64,000 nt of DNA from Calliopsis andreniformis (taxonomy: Eukaryota > Arthropoda > Insecta > Hymenoptera > Andrenidae). How positions within the stretch are numbered: the first letter of the stretch is position 1; every line of letters begins with the position of its first letter. The position numbers were made by a program, and so were the translations under genes. A model generated the notes under the pieces. That model was not told where the DNA came from. It did no database searches and saw only the letters and a list, made by a program, of their open reading frames with translations. Below are positions 26,010-37,957 of the stretch, piece by piece. Location: assembly GCF_051401765.1 (NCBI RefSeq), contig NW_027480594.1, positions 62,001-126,000 on the forward strand, read 5' to 3'.

Positions 26010-28825
26010 CAGTCTTCAAACCACAATCCTCAACACTCAATTCTCAATCCTCAATCTTCAATCCTCAATCCTCAATCCTCAATCCTCAAACCCCAATCCT
26101 CAATCCTCAGGCATCAATACTCAATCTTCAATACTCAATCCTCAATCCTCAATCCTCAATCCTCAATCCTCAACCCTCAATCCTCATTCCTCAAACCTCA
26201 ATCCTCAACCCTCAGACCTCATCCTCAATTCTCAATTCTCAATTCTCAATCCTCAATCCACAATCCTCAATCTTCAATCCTCAATAATCAACCTCCAATC
26301 CTAGATCCTCAATCCCCAATCTTGAATACTTAATCCCCAATCTTCGATCCTCAATACTCAATCTTCAATCCTCAATCCTCAATCCTCAATCCTCAATCCT
26401 CATTCTTCAATACTCAATACCCAATCCTCAATCTTCAATCCTCAATCCTCAGTCCTCAATTCTCAATCCTCAATCCTCAGTCCTCTGTCCTCAAACCTCA
26501 ATCCTCTACCCTCAGCCCTCACCCTCCATCCTCAATCCTCAATCATCAATCCTCAATCTTATATCCTCAATATTCAATCTTCAACCCTCAATCCTCAATA
26601 CTCAATCCTCAATCCTCAATCCTCAGTGATCAATACTCAATCTTCAATACTCAACCCTCAATCCTCAATCCTCAATCCTCAATCCTCAATCCTCAATCCT
26701 CAATCCTCAATCTTCAATCCACAATACTCAATCCTCAATACTCAATCCTCAATCTTCAATCCTGAATACCCACTCCTCAATCTTCAATCCTCAATCCTCA
26801 ATCCTCAATCCTAATTCCTCAATCCTCATTCTTCAATCATCAATACCCAATCCTCAATTTCAATCCTCAATCCTCAATCCTCAATCCTCAATCCTCAGTC
26901 CTCAGACCTCAAACCGCAATCCTCAACACTCAGCCCTCATCCTCCATTCTCAATCCTCAATCCTCAATCCTCAATCCTCAATCCTCAATCCTCAGTCCTC
27001 AGTCCTCAATCTTCAATCCTCAAACCTCAATCCTCAACCGTCAGTCCTCATTCTCCATCCTCAATCCTCAATCCTGAATCCTCAATCTTCAATCCCCAAT
27101 ACTCAAACTTCAATCCTCAATCCTCAATCCTCAATCCTCAATCCTCAATCCTCAGGCATCAATACTCAATCTGCAATACTCAATCCTCAATCCTCAATCC
27201 TCAACCCTCAGTCCTCATCATCAATTCTCAATTCTCAATCCTCAATCCTCAATCCTCAGTGATCAATACTCAATCTTCAATACTCAACCCTCAATCCTCA
27301 ATCCTCAATCCTCAATCCTCAATCCTCAATCCTCAATCCTCAATCTTCAATCCTCAATACTCAATCCTCAATACTCAATCCTCAATCTTCAATCCTGAAT
27401 ACCCACTCCTCAATCTTCAATCCTCAATCCTCAATCCTCAATCCTAATTCCTCAATCCTCATTCTTCAATCATCAATACCCAATCCTCAATTTCAACCCT
27501 CAATCCTCAATCCTCAATTCTCAATCCTCAATCCTCAGTCCTCAGACCTCAAACCGCAATCCTCAACACTCAGCCCTCATCCTCCATTCTCAATCCTCAA
27601 TCCTCAATCCTCAATCCTCAATCTTCAATCCTCAATTCTCAATCCTCAATCCTCAACCCTCAATCCTCATTCCTCAAACCTCAATCCTCAACCCTCAGTT
27701 CTCATACTCAATTCTCAACTCTCAATCCTCAATCCTCAATCCTCAATCTTCAATCCTCAATAATCAATCTCCAATTCTAGATCCGCAATCCCCAATCTTC
27801 AACCCTTAATCCTCAATATTCAATCCCCAATCCCCAGTACTCAATCTTCAATCCTCAATGCTCAATCCTCAATCCTCAATCCTCAGTCCTCAGTCCTCAA
27901 TCTTCAATCCTCAAACCTCAATCCTCAACCGTCAGTCCTCATTCTCCATCCTCAATCCTCAATCCTGAATCCTCAATCTTCAATCCCCAATACTCAAACT
28001 TCAATCCTCAATCCTCAATCCTCAATCCTCAATCCTCAATCCTCAATCCTCAATCCTCAGGCATCAATACTCAATCTGCAATACTCAATCCTCAATCCTC
28101 AATCCTCAACCCTCAGTCCTCATCATCAATTCTCAATTCTCAATCCTCAATCCTCAATCCTCAACCTTCAATCCTCAATAATCAATATCCGATCCTAGAT
28201 CCTCAATCCTCAATCCTCAATCCTCAATCTTCAATCCCCAATACTCAATCTGCAATCCTCAATCCTCAAACCTCAATCCTCAATCCTCATTCCTCAATAC
28301 CCAATCCTCAATCTTCAATCCTCAATCCTCAATCCTCAATGTTCAATCCGCAATACCCAATCCTCAATCTTCAATCCTCAATCCTCAATCCTCAGTCCTC
28401 AATTCTCAATACTCAGTCCTCAATTCTCAGTCCTCAAACCTCAATCCTGAATCCACAATCCTGAATCCTCAATCTTCAGACCTCAGTCCTCAACAATCAG
28501 TCGTCAATTCTCAGTCCTCAATAGAATATCATCAATTCACACATTTCAATACTCAATACTCAATCTGCAATCTTCAAATCTCTATCCACAAACATCAATT
28601 CTCATCACTCAACCCTCAACACTCAGTCCCCAATCCGCAATCTTCAATCCTCAATCCTCAACCCTCAATTCTCAATCCTCAAACCTCAATCCTCAACACT
28701 CAATTCTCAATCCTCAATCTTCAACCCTCAATCCTCAATCCTCAAACCCCAATCCTCAATCCTCAGGCATCAATACTCAATCTTCAATACTCAATCCTCA
28801 ATCCTCAATCCTCAATCCTCAATCC
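26010..28825 (+). repeat. Partial third copy of the ~5 kb unit
   Basis: It starts at the CAGTCTTCAAACC joint and carries GTGATCA landmarks at 26626 and 27259. They are 633 bp apart instead of 905, because about 270 bp around 26985 is missing and two subrepeats are fused there. It then continues through CAATGCTC at about 27859 and an AGAATAT element at 28523. At about 28825 it switches to the 2.8 kb HOR family. Confidence 0.8.
28523..28634 (+). repeat. AGAATAT element 15
   Basis: Canonical; paired with element 17 at offset 3049. Confidence 0.9.
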
Positions 28826-30530
28826 TCAATTCTCAATCCTCAATCCTTAATCCTCAGACCTCAAACATCAATATTCAACCCTCAGTCCTCGTCCTCAATC
28901 CACAACCCTCAATCCTCAATCCTCAATATTCAATCCTCAATACTCAATCTTCAATCCTCAATCCTCAATCCTCAATCCTCATTCTTCAATCCTCAATACC
29001 CAATCCTCAATCTTCAATACTCAATCCTCAATCCTCAATTCTCAGTCCTCAATCCTCAATCCCCAGACCTCAAACATCAATACTCAACCCTCAGTCCTCG
29101 TCCTCAATCCTCAACCCTCAATCCTCCATCCTCAATCTTCAGACCTCAGTCCTCAACAATCAGTCGTCAATTCTCAGTCCTCAATAGAATATCATCAATT
29201 CTCACATATCAATACTCAATACTCAATCTGCAATCTTCAAATCTCTATCCACAAACATCAATTCTCATCACTCAACCCTCAACACTCAGTCCCCAATTCG
29301 CAATCTTCAATCCTCAATCCTCAATCCTCAATTCTCAATCCTCAAACCTCAATCCTCAACACTCAATACTCAATCCTGAATCTTCAACCCTCAATCCTCA
29401 ATCCTCAAACCCCAATCCTCAATCCTCAGGCATCAATACTCAATCTTCAATACTCAATCCTCAATCCTCAATCCTCAATCCTCAATCCTCAACCCTCAAT
29501 CCTCATTCCTCAAACCTCAATCCTCAACCCTCGGTCCTCATCCTCAATTCTCAATTCTCAATTCTCAATCCTCAATCCTCAATCCTCAATCTTCAATACT
29601 CAGTAATCAACCTCCAATCCTAGATCCTCAATTCCCCATCTTCAATCCTTAATCCCCAATCTTCAATCCTTAATTCTCAATCGTCAATCTTCAATCCTCA
29701 ATACTCAATCTTCAATCCTCAATCCTCAATCCTCAATCCTCAATCCTTAATCCTCAATCGTCAATCTTCAATCCTCACTACTGAATCTTCAATCCTCAAT
29801 CCTCAATCCTCAATCCTCAATCCTCATTCTTCAATACTCAATACCCAATCCTCAATCTTCAATCCTCAATCCTCAATCCTCAATTCTCAATCCTCAATCC
29901 TCAGTGCTCTGTCCTCAAACCTCAATCCTCTACCCTCAGCCCTCATCCTCCATCCTCAATCCTCAATCACCAATCCTCAATCTTATGTCCTCAATATTCA
30001 ATCTTCTATCCACAATCCTCAATCCTCAATCCTCAATCCTCAGTGATCAATACTCAATCTTCAATACTCAACCCTCAATCCTCAATCCTCAACCCTCAAT
30101 CCTCAATCCTCAATCCTCAATCCTCAATGCCCATTTCCCAAACCTCAATCCTCAACCCTCAGCCCTCATCCTCAAATCTCAATTCTCAATCCTCAATCAT
30201 CAATCCTCAATCTTCAACCCTCAATCCTCAATCCTCAATCCTCAGTACTCAATCCTCAATCCTCAACCTTCAGTCCTCAATACTCAATCTTCAATCCTCA
30301 ATCCTCAATCCTCAATCCTCAATCCTCAATCTTCATTCCTCAATCCTCAACCCTCAACTCTCAGCCCTCATCCTCAATCCTCAATCCTCAATCTTCAATC
30401 CTCAATCCTCAATGCTCAAGCCTCAATCCTCAATCCCTAATCCTCAGTCCTCAAACCTCAATCCTCAACACTCAATTCTCAATCCTCAATACTCATTCTT
30501 CAATCCTCAATCCTCAATCCTCAATCCTCA
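28826..30530 (+). repeat. Partial 2.8 kb HOR unit, the first of its family
   Basis: This is collinear with about 34.05-35.75 kb at offset 5224 (AGAATAT element 29186 versus 34410; GTGCTCTG 29904 versus 35128; GTGATCA 30043 versus 35267). It has the alpha-type CACATATC element followed by a beta-type unit start (CTTATGTCC). Private changes include CAATTCTCACATATC. At about 30530 roughly 460 bp of the unit is skipped. Confidence 0.82.
29186..29297 (+). repeat. AGAATAT element 16 (TTCTCACATATC)
   Basis: It has the alpha-type CACATATC and a private TTCTCACA in place of TTCACACA. It is the first alpha-type element in the window, 663 bp after element 15. Confidence 0.88.
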
Positions 30531-32309
30531 ATCCTCAATACTCAATCCTCAATCTTCAATCCTGAATACCCACTCCTCAACCTTCAATCCTCAATCCTCA
30601 ATCCTCAATCCTAATTCCTCAATCCTCATTCTTCAATCATCAATACCCAATCCTCAATTTCAATCCTCAATCCTCAATCCTCAATCCTCAATTCTCAATC
30701 CTCAATCCTCAATCCTCATTCCTCAAACCTCAATCCTCAACCCTCAGTTCTCATACTCAATTCTCAACTCTCAATCCTCAATCCTCAATCCTCAATCTTC
30801 AATCCTCAATAATCAATCTCCAATTCTAGATCCGCAATCCCCAATCTTCAACCCTTAATCCTCAATATTCAATCCCCAATCCCCAGTACTCAATCTTCAA
30901 TCCTCAATGCTCAATCCTCAATCCTCAATCCTCAGTCCTCAGTCCTCAATCTTCAATCCTCAAACCTCAATCCTCAACCGTCAGTCCTCATTCTCCATCC
31001 TCAATCCTCAATCCTGAATCCTCAATCTTCAATCCCCAATACTCAAACTTCAATCCTCAATCCTCAATCCTCAATCCTCAATCCTCAATCCTCAATCCTC
31101 AATCCTCAGGCATCAATACTCAATCTGCAATACTCAATCCTCAATCCTCAATCCTCAACCCTCAGTCCTCATCATCAATTCTCAATTCTCAATCCTCAAT
31201 CCTCAATCCTCAACCTTCAATCCTCAATAATCAATATCCGATCCTAGATCCTCAATCCTCAATCCTCAATCCTCAATCTTCAATCCCCAATACTCAATCT
31301 GCAATCCTCAATCCTCAAACCTCAATCCTCAATCCTCATTCCTCAATACCCAATCCTCAATCTTCAATCCTCAATCCTCAATCCTCAATGTTCAATCCGC
31401 AATACCCAATCCTCAATCTTCAATCCTCAATCCTCAATCCTCAGTCCTCAATTCTCAATACTCAGTCCTCAATTCTCAGTCCTCAAACCTCAATCCTGAA
31501 TCCACAATCCTGAATCCTCAATCTTCAGACCTCAGTCCTCAACAATCAGTCGTCAATTCTCAGTCCTCAATAGAATATCATCAATTCACACATTTCAATA
31601 CTCAATACTCAATCTGCAATCTTCAAATCTCTATCCACAAACATCAATTCTCATCACTCAACCCTCAACACTCAGTCCCCAATCCGCAATCTTCAATCCT
31701 CAATCCTCAACCCTCAATTCTCAATCCTCAAACCTCAATCCTCAACACTCAATTCTCAATCCTCAATCTTCAACCCTCAATCCTCAATCCTCAAACCCCA
31801 ATCCTCAATCCTCAGGCATCAATACTCAATCTTCAATACTCAATCCTCAATCCTCAATCCTCAATCCTCAATCCTCAATCCTCAATCCTCAACCCTCAAT
31901 CCTCATTCCTCAAACCTCAATCCTCAACCCTCGGTCCTCATCCTCAATTCTCAATTCTCAATTCTCAATCCTCAATCCTCAATCCTCAATCTTCAATACT
32001 CAGTAATCAACCTCCAATCCTAGATCCTCAATTCCCAATCTTCAATCCTTAATCCCCAATCTTCAATCCTTAATTCTCAATCGTCAACCTTCAATCCTCA
32101 ATACTCAATCTTCAATCCTCAATCCTCAATCCTCAATCCTCAATCCTTAATCCTCAATCGTCAATCCTCAATCCTCAATCCTCAACCATCAATCCTCATT
32201 CCTCAAACCTCAATCCTCAACCCTCAGTCCTCATCCTCAATTCTCAATTCTCAATCCTCAATACTCAATCTGCAATCCTAAATCCTCAATTCTCAATCCT
32301 CAATCCTCA
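30531..32309 (+). repeat. Transition block between the 3.05 kb and 2.8 kb families
   Basis: About 30709-31874 repeats about 27661-28825 at offset 3048-3049, including CAATTCTCAACTCTC, TCCTGAATCC, CAAACTTCAATCC and the AGAATAT element. From about 31.88 kb it reads as the end of a 2.8 kb HOR unit (CGGTCCTCATCC, CAGTAATCAACC, AACCATCAATCC) and runs into the first full unit. It is therefore a chimera of the two HOR families. Confidence 0.78.
31572..31683 (+). repeat. AGAATAT element 17
   Basis: Canonical CACACATTTC form in the transition block. Confidence 0.9.
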
Positions 32310-35127
32310 GTGCTCTGTCCTCAAACCTCAATCCTCTACCCTCAGCCCTCATCCTCCATCCTCAATCCACAATCATCAATCCTCAATCTTATATCCTCAA
32401 TATTCAATCTTCAATCCACAATCCTCAATCGTCAATCCTCAATCCTCAATCCTCAGTGATCAACACTCAATCTTCAATACTCAACCCTCAATCCTCAATC
32501 CTCAACCCTCAATCCTCAATCCTCAATCCTCAATCCTCAATGCCCATTTCCCAAACCTCAACCCTCAACCCTCAGCCCTCATCCTCAAATCTCAATTCTC
32601 AATCCTCAATCATCAATCCTCAATCTTCAACCCTCAATCCTCAATCCTCAATCCTCAGTACTCAATCCTCAATCCTCAACCTTCAATCCTCAATACTCAA
32701 TCTTCAATCCTCAATCCTCAATCCTCAATCCTCAATCCTCAATCTTCATTCCTCAATCCTCAACCCTCAACTCTCAGCCGTCATCCTCAATCCTCAATCC
32801 TCAATCTTCAATCCTCAATCCTCAATGCTCAAGCCTCAATCCTCAATCCCTAATCCTCAGTCCTCAAACCTCAATCCTCAACACTCAATTCTCAATCCTC
32901 AATACTCATTCTTCAATCCTCAATCCTCAATCCTCAATCCTCAATCCTCATTCTTCAATACTCAATACCCAATCCTCAACCTTCAATCCTCAATCCTCAA
33001 TCCTCAATCTTCATTCCTCAATCCTCAATCCTCAATCTTCAATCCTCAATACTCAATCTGCAATCCTCAATCCTCAAACCTCAATCCTCAATCCTCATTC
33101 TTCAATCCTCAATGCCCAATCCTCAATCTTCAATCCTCAATCGTCAATCCTCAATTCTCAACCCTCAATCCTTAATCCTCAGACCTCAAACATCAATATT
33201 CAACCCTCAGTCCTCCTCCTCAATCCACAACCCTCAATCCTCAGTCCTCAATATTCAATCATCAATATTCAATCTTCAATCCTCAATCTTCAATCCTCAA
33301 TCCTCACTTCTGAATCCTCAATCTTCAATCCTCAATCCTCAATCCTCAATACTCAATCCTCAATCTTCAATCCTGAATACCCACTCCTCAACCTTCAATC
33401 CTCAATCCTCAATCCTCAATCCTAATTCCTCAATCCTCATTCTTCAATCATCAATGCCCAATCCTCAATTTCAATCCTCAATCCTCAATCCTCAATTCTC
33501 AATCCTCAATCCTCAATCCTCATTCCTCAAACCTCAATCCTCAACCCTCAGTTCTCATACTCAATTCTCAATTCTCAATCCTCAATCCTCAATCCTCAAT
33601 CTTCAATGCTCAATAATCAATCTCCAATTCTAGATCCTCAATCCCCAATCTTCAATCCTTAATACTCAATATTCAATCCCCAATCCCCAGTACTCAATCT
33701 TCAATCCTCAATGCTCAATCCTCAATCCTCAATCCTCAGTCCTCAGTCCTCAACCTTCAATCCTCAAACCTCAATCCTCAACCGTCAGTCCTCATTCTCC
33801 ATCCTCAATCCTCAATCCTCAATCCTCAATCTTCAATCCCCAATACTCAATCTTCAATCCTCAATCCTCAATCCTCAATCCTCAATCCTCAATACTCAGG
33901 CATCAATACTCAATCTGCAATACTCAATCCTCAATCCTCAATCCTCAATCCTCATTCCTCAACCCTCAATCCTCATTCCTCAAACCTCAGTCCTCAATCC
34001 TCATTCCTCAATACCCAATCCTCAATCTTCAATCCTCAATCCTCAATCCTCAATTCTCAATCCTCAATCCTTAATCCTCAGACCTCAAACATCAATATTC
34101 AACCCTCAGTCCTCGTCCTCAATCCACAACCCTCAATCCTCAATCCTCAATATTCAATCCTCAATACTCAATCTTCAATCCTCAATCCTCAATCCTCAAT
34201 CCTCATTCTTCAATCCTCAATACCCAATCCTCAATCTTCAATACTCAATCCTCAATCCTCAATTCTCAGTCCTCAATCCTCAATCCCCAGACCTCAAACA
34301 TCAATACTCAACCCTCAGTCCTCGTCCTCAATCCTCAACCCTCAATCCTCCATCCTCAATCTTCAGACCTCAGTCCTCAACAATCAGTCGTCAATTCTCA
34401 GTCCTCAATAGAATATCATCAATTCACACATATCAATACTCAATACTCAATCTGCAATCTTCAAATCTCTATCCACAAACATCAATTCTCATCACTCAAC
34501 CCTCAACACTCAGTCCCCAATCCGCAATCTTCAATCCTCAATCCTCAATCCTCAATTCTCAATCCTCAAACCTCAATCCTCAACACTCAATACTCAATCC
34601 TGAATCTTCAACCCTCAATCCTCAATCCTCAAACCCCAATCCTCAATCCTCAGGCATCAATACTCAATCTTCAATACTCAATCCTCAATCCTCAATCCTC
34701 AATCCTCAATCCTCAACCCTCAATCCTCATTCCTCAAACCTCAATCCTCAACCCTCGGTCCTCATCCTCAATTCTCAATTCTCAATTCTCAATCCTCAAT
34801 CCTCAATCCTCAATCTTCAATACTCAGTAATCAACCTCCAATCCTAGATCCTCAATTCCCAATCTTCAATCCTTAATCCCCAATCTTCAATCCTTAATTC
34901 TCAATCGTCAATCTTCAATCCTCAATACTCAATCTTCAATCCTCAATCCTCAATCCTCAATCCTCAATCCTTAATCCTCAATCGTCAATCTTCAATCCTC
35001 ACTACTGAATCTTCAATCCTCAATCCTCAATCCTCAATCCTCAATCCTCATTCTTCAATACTCAATACCCAATCCTCAATCTTCAATCCTCAATCCTCAA
35101 TCCTCAATTCTCAATCCTCAATCCTCA
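32310..35127 (+). repeat. HOR core unit U1, alpha type, 2818 bp
   Basis: The unit is set from GTGCTCTG to the next GTGCTCTG. Alpha markers are CTTATATCC, GTGATCAACAC, CAGCCGTCATCC, CAATCGTCAATCCTCAATTC, CACACATATC and CACTACTGAATC. Ten 6-bp units lie at 32347, 32577, 32779, 33212, 33470, 33553, 33790, 34111, 34320 and 34760. Each spacing between them is 6 mod 7, and the unit length is 4 mod 7, as ten single-base losses predict. There is one TCTAGA site at 33629. Confidence 0.93.
34410..34521 (+). repeat. AGAATAT element 18 (U1, CACATATC)
   Basis: Alpha form with CACACATATC. Confidence 0.92.
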
Positions 35128-37957
35128 GTGCTCTGTCCTCAAACCTCAATCCTCTACCCTCAGCCCTCATCCTCCATCCTCAATCCTCAATCATCAATCC
35201 TCAATCTTATGTCCTCAATATTCAATCTTCTATCCACAATCCTCAATCCTCAATCCTCAATCCTCAGTGATCAATACTCAATCTTCAATACTCAACCCTC
35301 AATCCTCAATCCTCAACCCTCAATCCTCAATCCTCAATCCTCAATCCTCAATGCCCATTTCCCAAACCTCAATCCTCAACCCTCAGCCCTCATCCTCAAA
35401 TCTCAATTCTCAATCCTCAATCATCAATCCTCAATCTTCAACCCTCAATCCTCAATCCTCAATCCTCAGTACTCAATCCTCAATCCTCAACCTTCAATCC
35501 TCAATACTCAATCTTCAATCCTCAATCCTCAATCCTCAATCCTCAATCCTCAATCTTCATTCCTCAATCCTCAACCCTCAACTCTCAGCCCTCATCCTCA
35601 ATCCTCAATCCTCAATCTTCAATCCTCAGTCCTCAATGCTCAAGCCTCAATCCTCAATCCCTAATCCTCAGTCCTCAAACCTCAATCCTCAACACTCAAT
35701 TCTCAATCCTCAATACTCATTCTTCAATCCTCAATCCTCAATCCTCAATCCTCAATCCTCATTCTTCAATACTCAATACCCAATCCTCAACCTTCAATCC
35801 TCAATCCTCAATCCTCAATCTTCATTCCTCAATCCTCAATCCTCAATCTTCAATCCTCAATACTCAATCTGCAATCCTCAATCCTCAAACCTCAATCCTC
35901 AATCCTCATTCTTCAATCCTCAATGCCCAATCCTCAATCTTCAATCCTCAATCCTCAATCCTCAATTCTCAACCCTCAATCCTTAATCCTCAGACCTCAA
36001 ACATCAATATTCAACCCTCAGTCCTCCTCCTCAATCCACAACCCTCAATCCTCAGTCCTCAATATTCAATCATCAATATTCAATCTTCAATCCTCAATCT
36101 TCAATCCTCAATCCTCACTTCTGAATCCTCAATCTTCAATCCTCAATCCTCAATCCTCAATACTCAATCCTCAATCTTCAATCCTGAATACCCACTCCTC
36201 AACCTTCAATCCTCAATCCTCAATCCTCAATCCTAATTCCTCAATCCTCATTCTTCAATCATCAATACCCAATCCTCAATTTCAATCCTCAATCCTCAAT
36301 CCTCAATCCTCAATTCTCAATCCTCAATCCTCAATCCTCATTCCTCAAACCTCAATCCTCAACCCTCAGTTCTCATACTCAATTCTCAATTCTCAATCCT
36401 CAATCCTCAATCCTCAATCTTCAATGCTCAATAATCAATCTCCAATTCTAGATCCTCAATCCCCAATCTTCAATCCTTAATCCTCAATATTCAATCCCCA
36501 ATCCCCAGTACTCAATCTTCAATCCTCAATGCTCAATCCTCAATCCTCAATCCTCAGTCCTCAGTCCTCAACCTTCAATCCTCAAACCTCAATCCTCAAC
36601 CGTCAGTCCTCATTCTCCATCCTCAATCCTCAATCCTCAATCCTCAATCTTCAATCCCAATACTCAATCTTCAATCCTCAATCCTCAATCCTCAATCCTC
36701 AATCCTCAATCCTCAATCCTCAGGCATCAATACTCAATCTGCAATACTCAATCCTCAATCCTCAATCCTCAATCCTCAATCCTCAACCCTCAATCCTCAT
36801 TCCTCAAACCTCAATCCTCAATCCTCATTCCTCAATACCCAATCCTCAATCTTCAATCCTCAATCCTCAATCCTCAATTCTCAATCCTCAATCCTTAATC
36901 CTCAGACCTCAAACATCAATATTCAACCCTCAGTCCTCGTCCTCAATCCACAACCCTCAATCCTCAATCCTCAATATTCAATCCTCAATACTCAATCTTC
37001 AATCCTCAATCCTCAATCCTCAATCCTCATTCTTCAATCCTCAATACCCAATCCTCAATCTTCAATACTCAATCCTCAATCCTCAATTCTCAGTCCTCAA
37101 TCCTCAATCCCCAGACCTCAAACATCAATACTCAACCCTCAGTCCTCGTCCTCAATCCTCAACCCTCAATCCTCCATCCTCAATCTTCAGACCTCAGTCC
37201 TCAACAATCAGTCGTCAATTCTCAGTCCTCAATAGAATATCATCAATTCACACATTTCAATACTCAATACTCAATCTGCAATCTTCAAATCTCTATCCAC
37301 AAACATCAATTCTCATCACTCAACCCTCAACACTCAGTCCCCAATCCGCAATCTTCAATCCTCAATCCTCAATCCTCAATTCTCAATCCTCAAACCTCAA
37401 TCCTCAACACTCAATTCTCAATCCTGAATCTTCAACCCTCAATCCTCAATCCTCAAACCCCAATCCTCAATCCTCAGGCATCAATACTCAATCTTCAATA
37501 CTCAATCCTCAATCCTCAATCCTCAATCCTCAATCCTCAACCCTCAATCCTCATTCCTCAAACCTCAATCCTCAACCCTCGGTCCTCATCCTCAATTCTC
37601 AATTCTCAATTCTCAATCCTCAATCCTCAATCCTCAATCTTCAATACTCAGTAATCAACCTCCAATCCTAGATCCTCAATTCCCAATCTTCAATCCTTAA
37701 TCCCCAATCTTCAATCCTTAATTCTCAATCGTCAACCTTCAATCCTCAATACTCAATCTTCAATCCTCAATCCTCAATCCTCAATCCTCAATCCTTAATC
37801 CTCAATCGTCAATCCTCAATCCTCAATCCTCAACCATCAATCCTCATTCCTCAAACCTCAATCCTCAACCCTCAGTCCTCATCCTCAATTCTCAATTCTC
37901 AATCCTCAATACTCAATCTGCAATCCTAAATCCTCAATTCTCAATCCTCAATCCTCA
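35128..37957 (+). repeat. HOR core unit U2, beta type, 2830 bp
   Basis: Beta markers are CTTATGTCC, CTTCTATCCAC, GTGATCAATAC, CAGCCCTCATCC at the third slip, CACACATTTC and an AACCATCAATCC tail that adds an eleventh 6-bp unit. It is 1 bp shorter than U5 because of a private deletion near 36655 (AATCCCAATAC for AATCCCCAATAC). It also has a private CCTCAGTCCTCAATGC near 35630. There is a TCTAGA site at 36447. Confidence 0.93.
37234..37345 (+). repeat. AGAATAT element 19 (U2, CACATTTC)
   Basis: Beta form, 2824 bp after element 18. Confidence 0.92.

Larger units (their letters stand above)
20860..26010 (+). repeat. ~5 kb HOR unit, copy 2
   Basis: This is collinear with 15.70-20.45 kb. It differs by the 314-bp insertion near 22.3-22.9 kb, by retaining the CAATGCTC stretch at 24776, and by an extra CAATACTCAGTCCTC repeat near 25.31 kb. 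At about 26010 it switches abruptly to the CAGTCTTCAAACC junction otherwise seen inside the unit at about 22.33 kb, which marks a recombination joint. Confidence 0.85.
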
